From Lachnospiraceae bacterium UBA4711 (GTDB lineage: Bacteria > Bacillota > Clostridia > Lachnospirales > Lachnospiraceae): a stretch of DNA of 6,213 nt. The position numbers and the translations under genes are program-made. The notes under the pieces are model-generated. The model saw only the letters and a list, made by a program, of their open reading frames with translations, was not told where the DNA came from and ran no database searches. Numbering within the stretch: position 1 is the first letter of the stretch; every line of letters begins with the position of its first letter. The stretch is taken from contig DHJV01000096.1 in NCBI GenBank assembly GCA_002404515.1, positions 10,098-16,310 of the forward strand, given 5' to 3'. Below are positions 5,861-6,213 of this stretch, piece by piece.

Positions 5861-6213
5861 ATGGACGAAAATAAAACCCCGGAATCCAGATACGATGTGG
5901 ACGAGGAAGAGGGTGCAACTACCGTATTACGTGCGATGGATGCAGAAATTGAGGATGAAGAAGAGGGCGCAACAACGGTATTGCGCGCAGAAGATATGAC
6001 ACCTGGGGATGACGATGATGCAGAGGGAGCAACAACGGTTCTGACCGGACCAGACCCGGCGATGACGGGCGTACCACAATTTGAGGACAAGACACAGATG
6101 CTTCCACCACAGGGAGCACCGATGGGGCAGATGCCGAATGGATCGATGGGCATGCCGATGGGACAGATGCCGAATGGATTGATGGGAGCGCCGATGGGAC
6201 AGATGCCAAACGG
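5861..6213 (+). CDS. Repetitive acidic/Met-Pro-Gly-rich protein with EGATTVL motifs, 5' part only
   Basis: The frame opens at ATG 5861, 5 nt after a very strong SD AGGAGGAG (5848-5855), and stays open to the window edge (117 codons), so the 3' end is missing. There is no signal peptide or membrane segment in the visible part. Residues 1-63 are acidic and carry three copies of E-G-A-T-T-V-L (18-23, 36-41, 56-61 for the GATTVL core), each after a run of Asp/Glu. DKTQML at 76-81 is a possible fourth, weaker T-x-x-L site. Residues 85-117 are 12-residue G-x-P-M-G-Q-M-P-N-G-x-M repeats. The first half recalls the ETTSVF segment that Ser/Thr kinases phosphorylate in GarA/OdhI-type FHA proteins, and TTVL motifs that I recall near FHA domains in clostridia. 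The second half is a flexible, probably disordered linker. A C-terminal FHA, zinc-ribbon or membrane domain may follow outside the window; its function is not known. Confidence 0.8.
   Translation, partial: MDENKTPESRYDVDEEEGATTVLRAMDAEIEDEEEGATTVLRAEDMTPGDDDDAEGATTVLTGPDPAMTGVPQFEDKTQMLPPQGAPMGQMPNGSMGMPMGQMPNGLMGAPMGQMPN
5906..6049 (+). repeat. Three acidic EGATTVL motif repeats within the CDS
   Basis: Ten-codon motifs EEGATTVLRA (5906-5935), EEGATTVLRA (5960-5989) and AEGATTVLTG (6020-6049) are spaced 54 and 60 bp apart. The protein motif is identical in the first two copies while their DNA differs at several third positions (for example GGTGCAACTACC against GGCGCAACAACG). This shows selection on the amino acids rather than recent DNA duplication. 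Confidence 0.85.
6113..6213 (+). repeat. 36-bp tandem repeat coding for G-x-P-M-G-Q-M-P-N-G-x-M
   Basis: Repeat units begin at 6113, 6149 and 6185, each 36 bp (12 codons); the third is cut by the window end. The core CCGATGGGRCAGATGCC is nearly identical between copies at the DNA level, with differences mainly at the variable codons (GCA/ATG/GCG and TCG/TTG). Recent expansion by slippage or unequal recombination is likely, and copy number may vary between strains. Confidence 0.88.

Noticed and set aside
5677..6209. Long reverse-strand open frames rich in Ser, Pro and Val (5677-6153 and 5919-6209)
   Set aside because: They are mirror images of the repetitive + strand gene, which has a strong promoter and ribosome binding site; the reverse frames have neither.
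6113..6213. CRISPR-like or mobile-element repeat at the right edge
   Set aside because: The 36-bp units are contiguous with no spacers, stay in frame and code for a consistent 12-residue peptide repeat.

Overview
The window is 6.2 kb of low-to-moderate GC DNA with every supported gene on the + strand, short intergenic gaps, purine-rich Shine-Dalgarno sites and sigma-A-type promoters. This organisation and the protein flavour point to an anaerobic member of the Clostridia, most likely Lachnospiraceae (inference from general appearance, not a database match). No tRNA, rRNA, insertion sequence or CRISPR array was seen.

Layout: (1) bases 1-297 are the 3' end of a class III, EctB-like aminotransferase gene, closed by a strong intrinsic terminator (307-346). 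(2) Bases 377-4150 hold three closely spaced genes: an alanine racemase (alr), a 14-helix oligosaccharide/polysaccharide flippase, and a lipoprotein of unknown function. The gaps are 24 and 57 bp with no internal terminator, so they are probably one cell-envelope transcription unit. (3) Bases 4156-5014 form a single-gene unit: a good promoter whose -10 box lies inside a perfect 14-bp palindrome, a 228-residue protein resembling the C-terminal part of flagellar cap protein FliD, and a terminator. (4) Bases 5041-5766 encode an RsuA-family 16S rRNA pseudouridine synthase. (5) From 5794 a near-consensus promoter drives a repetitive open reading frame (5861 to the window edge). It has three acidic EGATTVL motifs followed by 12-residue Met-Pro-Gly-Asn-Gln repeats, and it runs off the right end.

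How the genes fit together: alr supplies D-alanine for peptidoglycan or teichoic-acid-type polymers, the flippase moves a lipid-linked glycan across the membrane, and the lipoprotein would sit on the outer face. A shared envelope role is plausible but unproven. RsuA is housekeeping.

The least explained material is the orphan FliD-like protein and the TTVL-repeat protein. The TTVL repeats resemble the phospho-threonine segment of GarA/OdhI-type FHA proteins and may be a Ser/Thr-kinase and FHA-domain docking array. The decisive part of that protein lies beyond the window.
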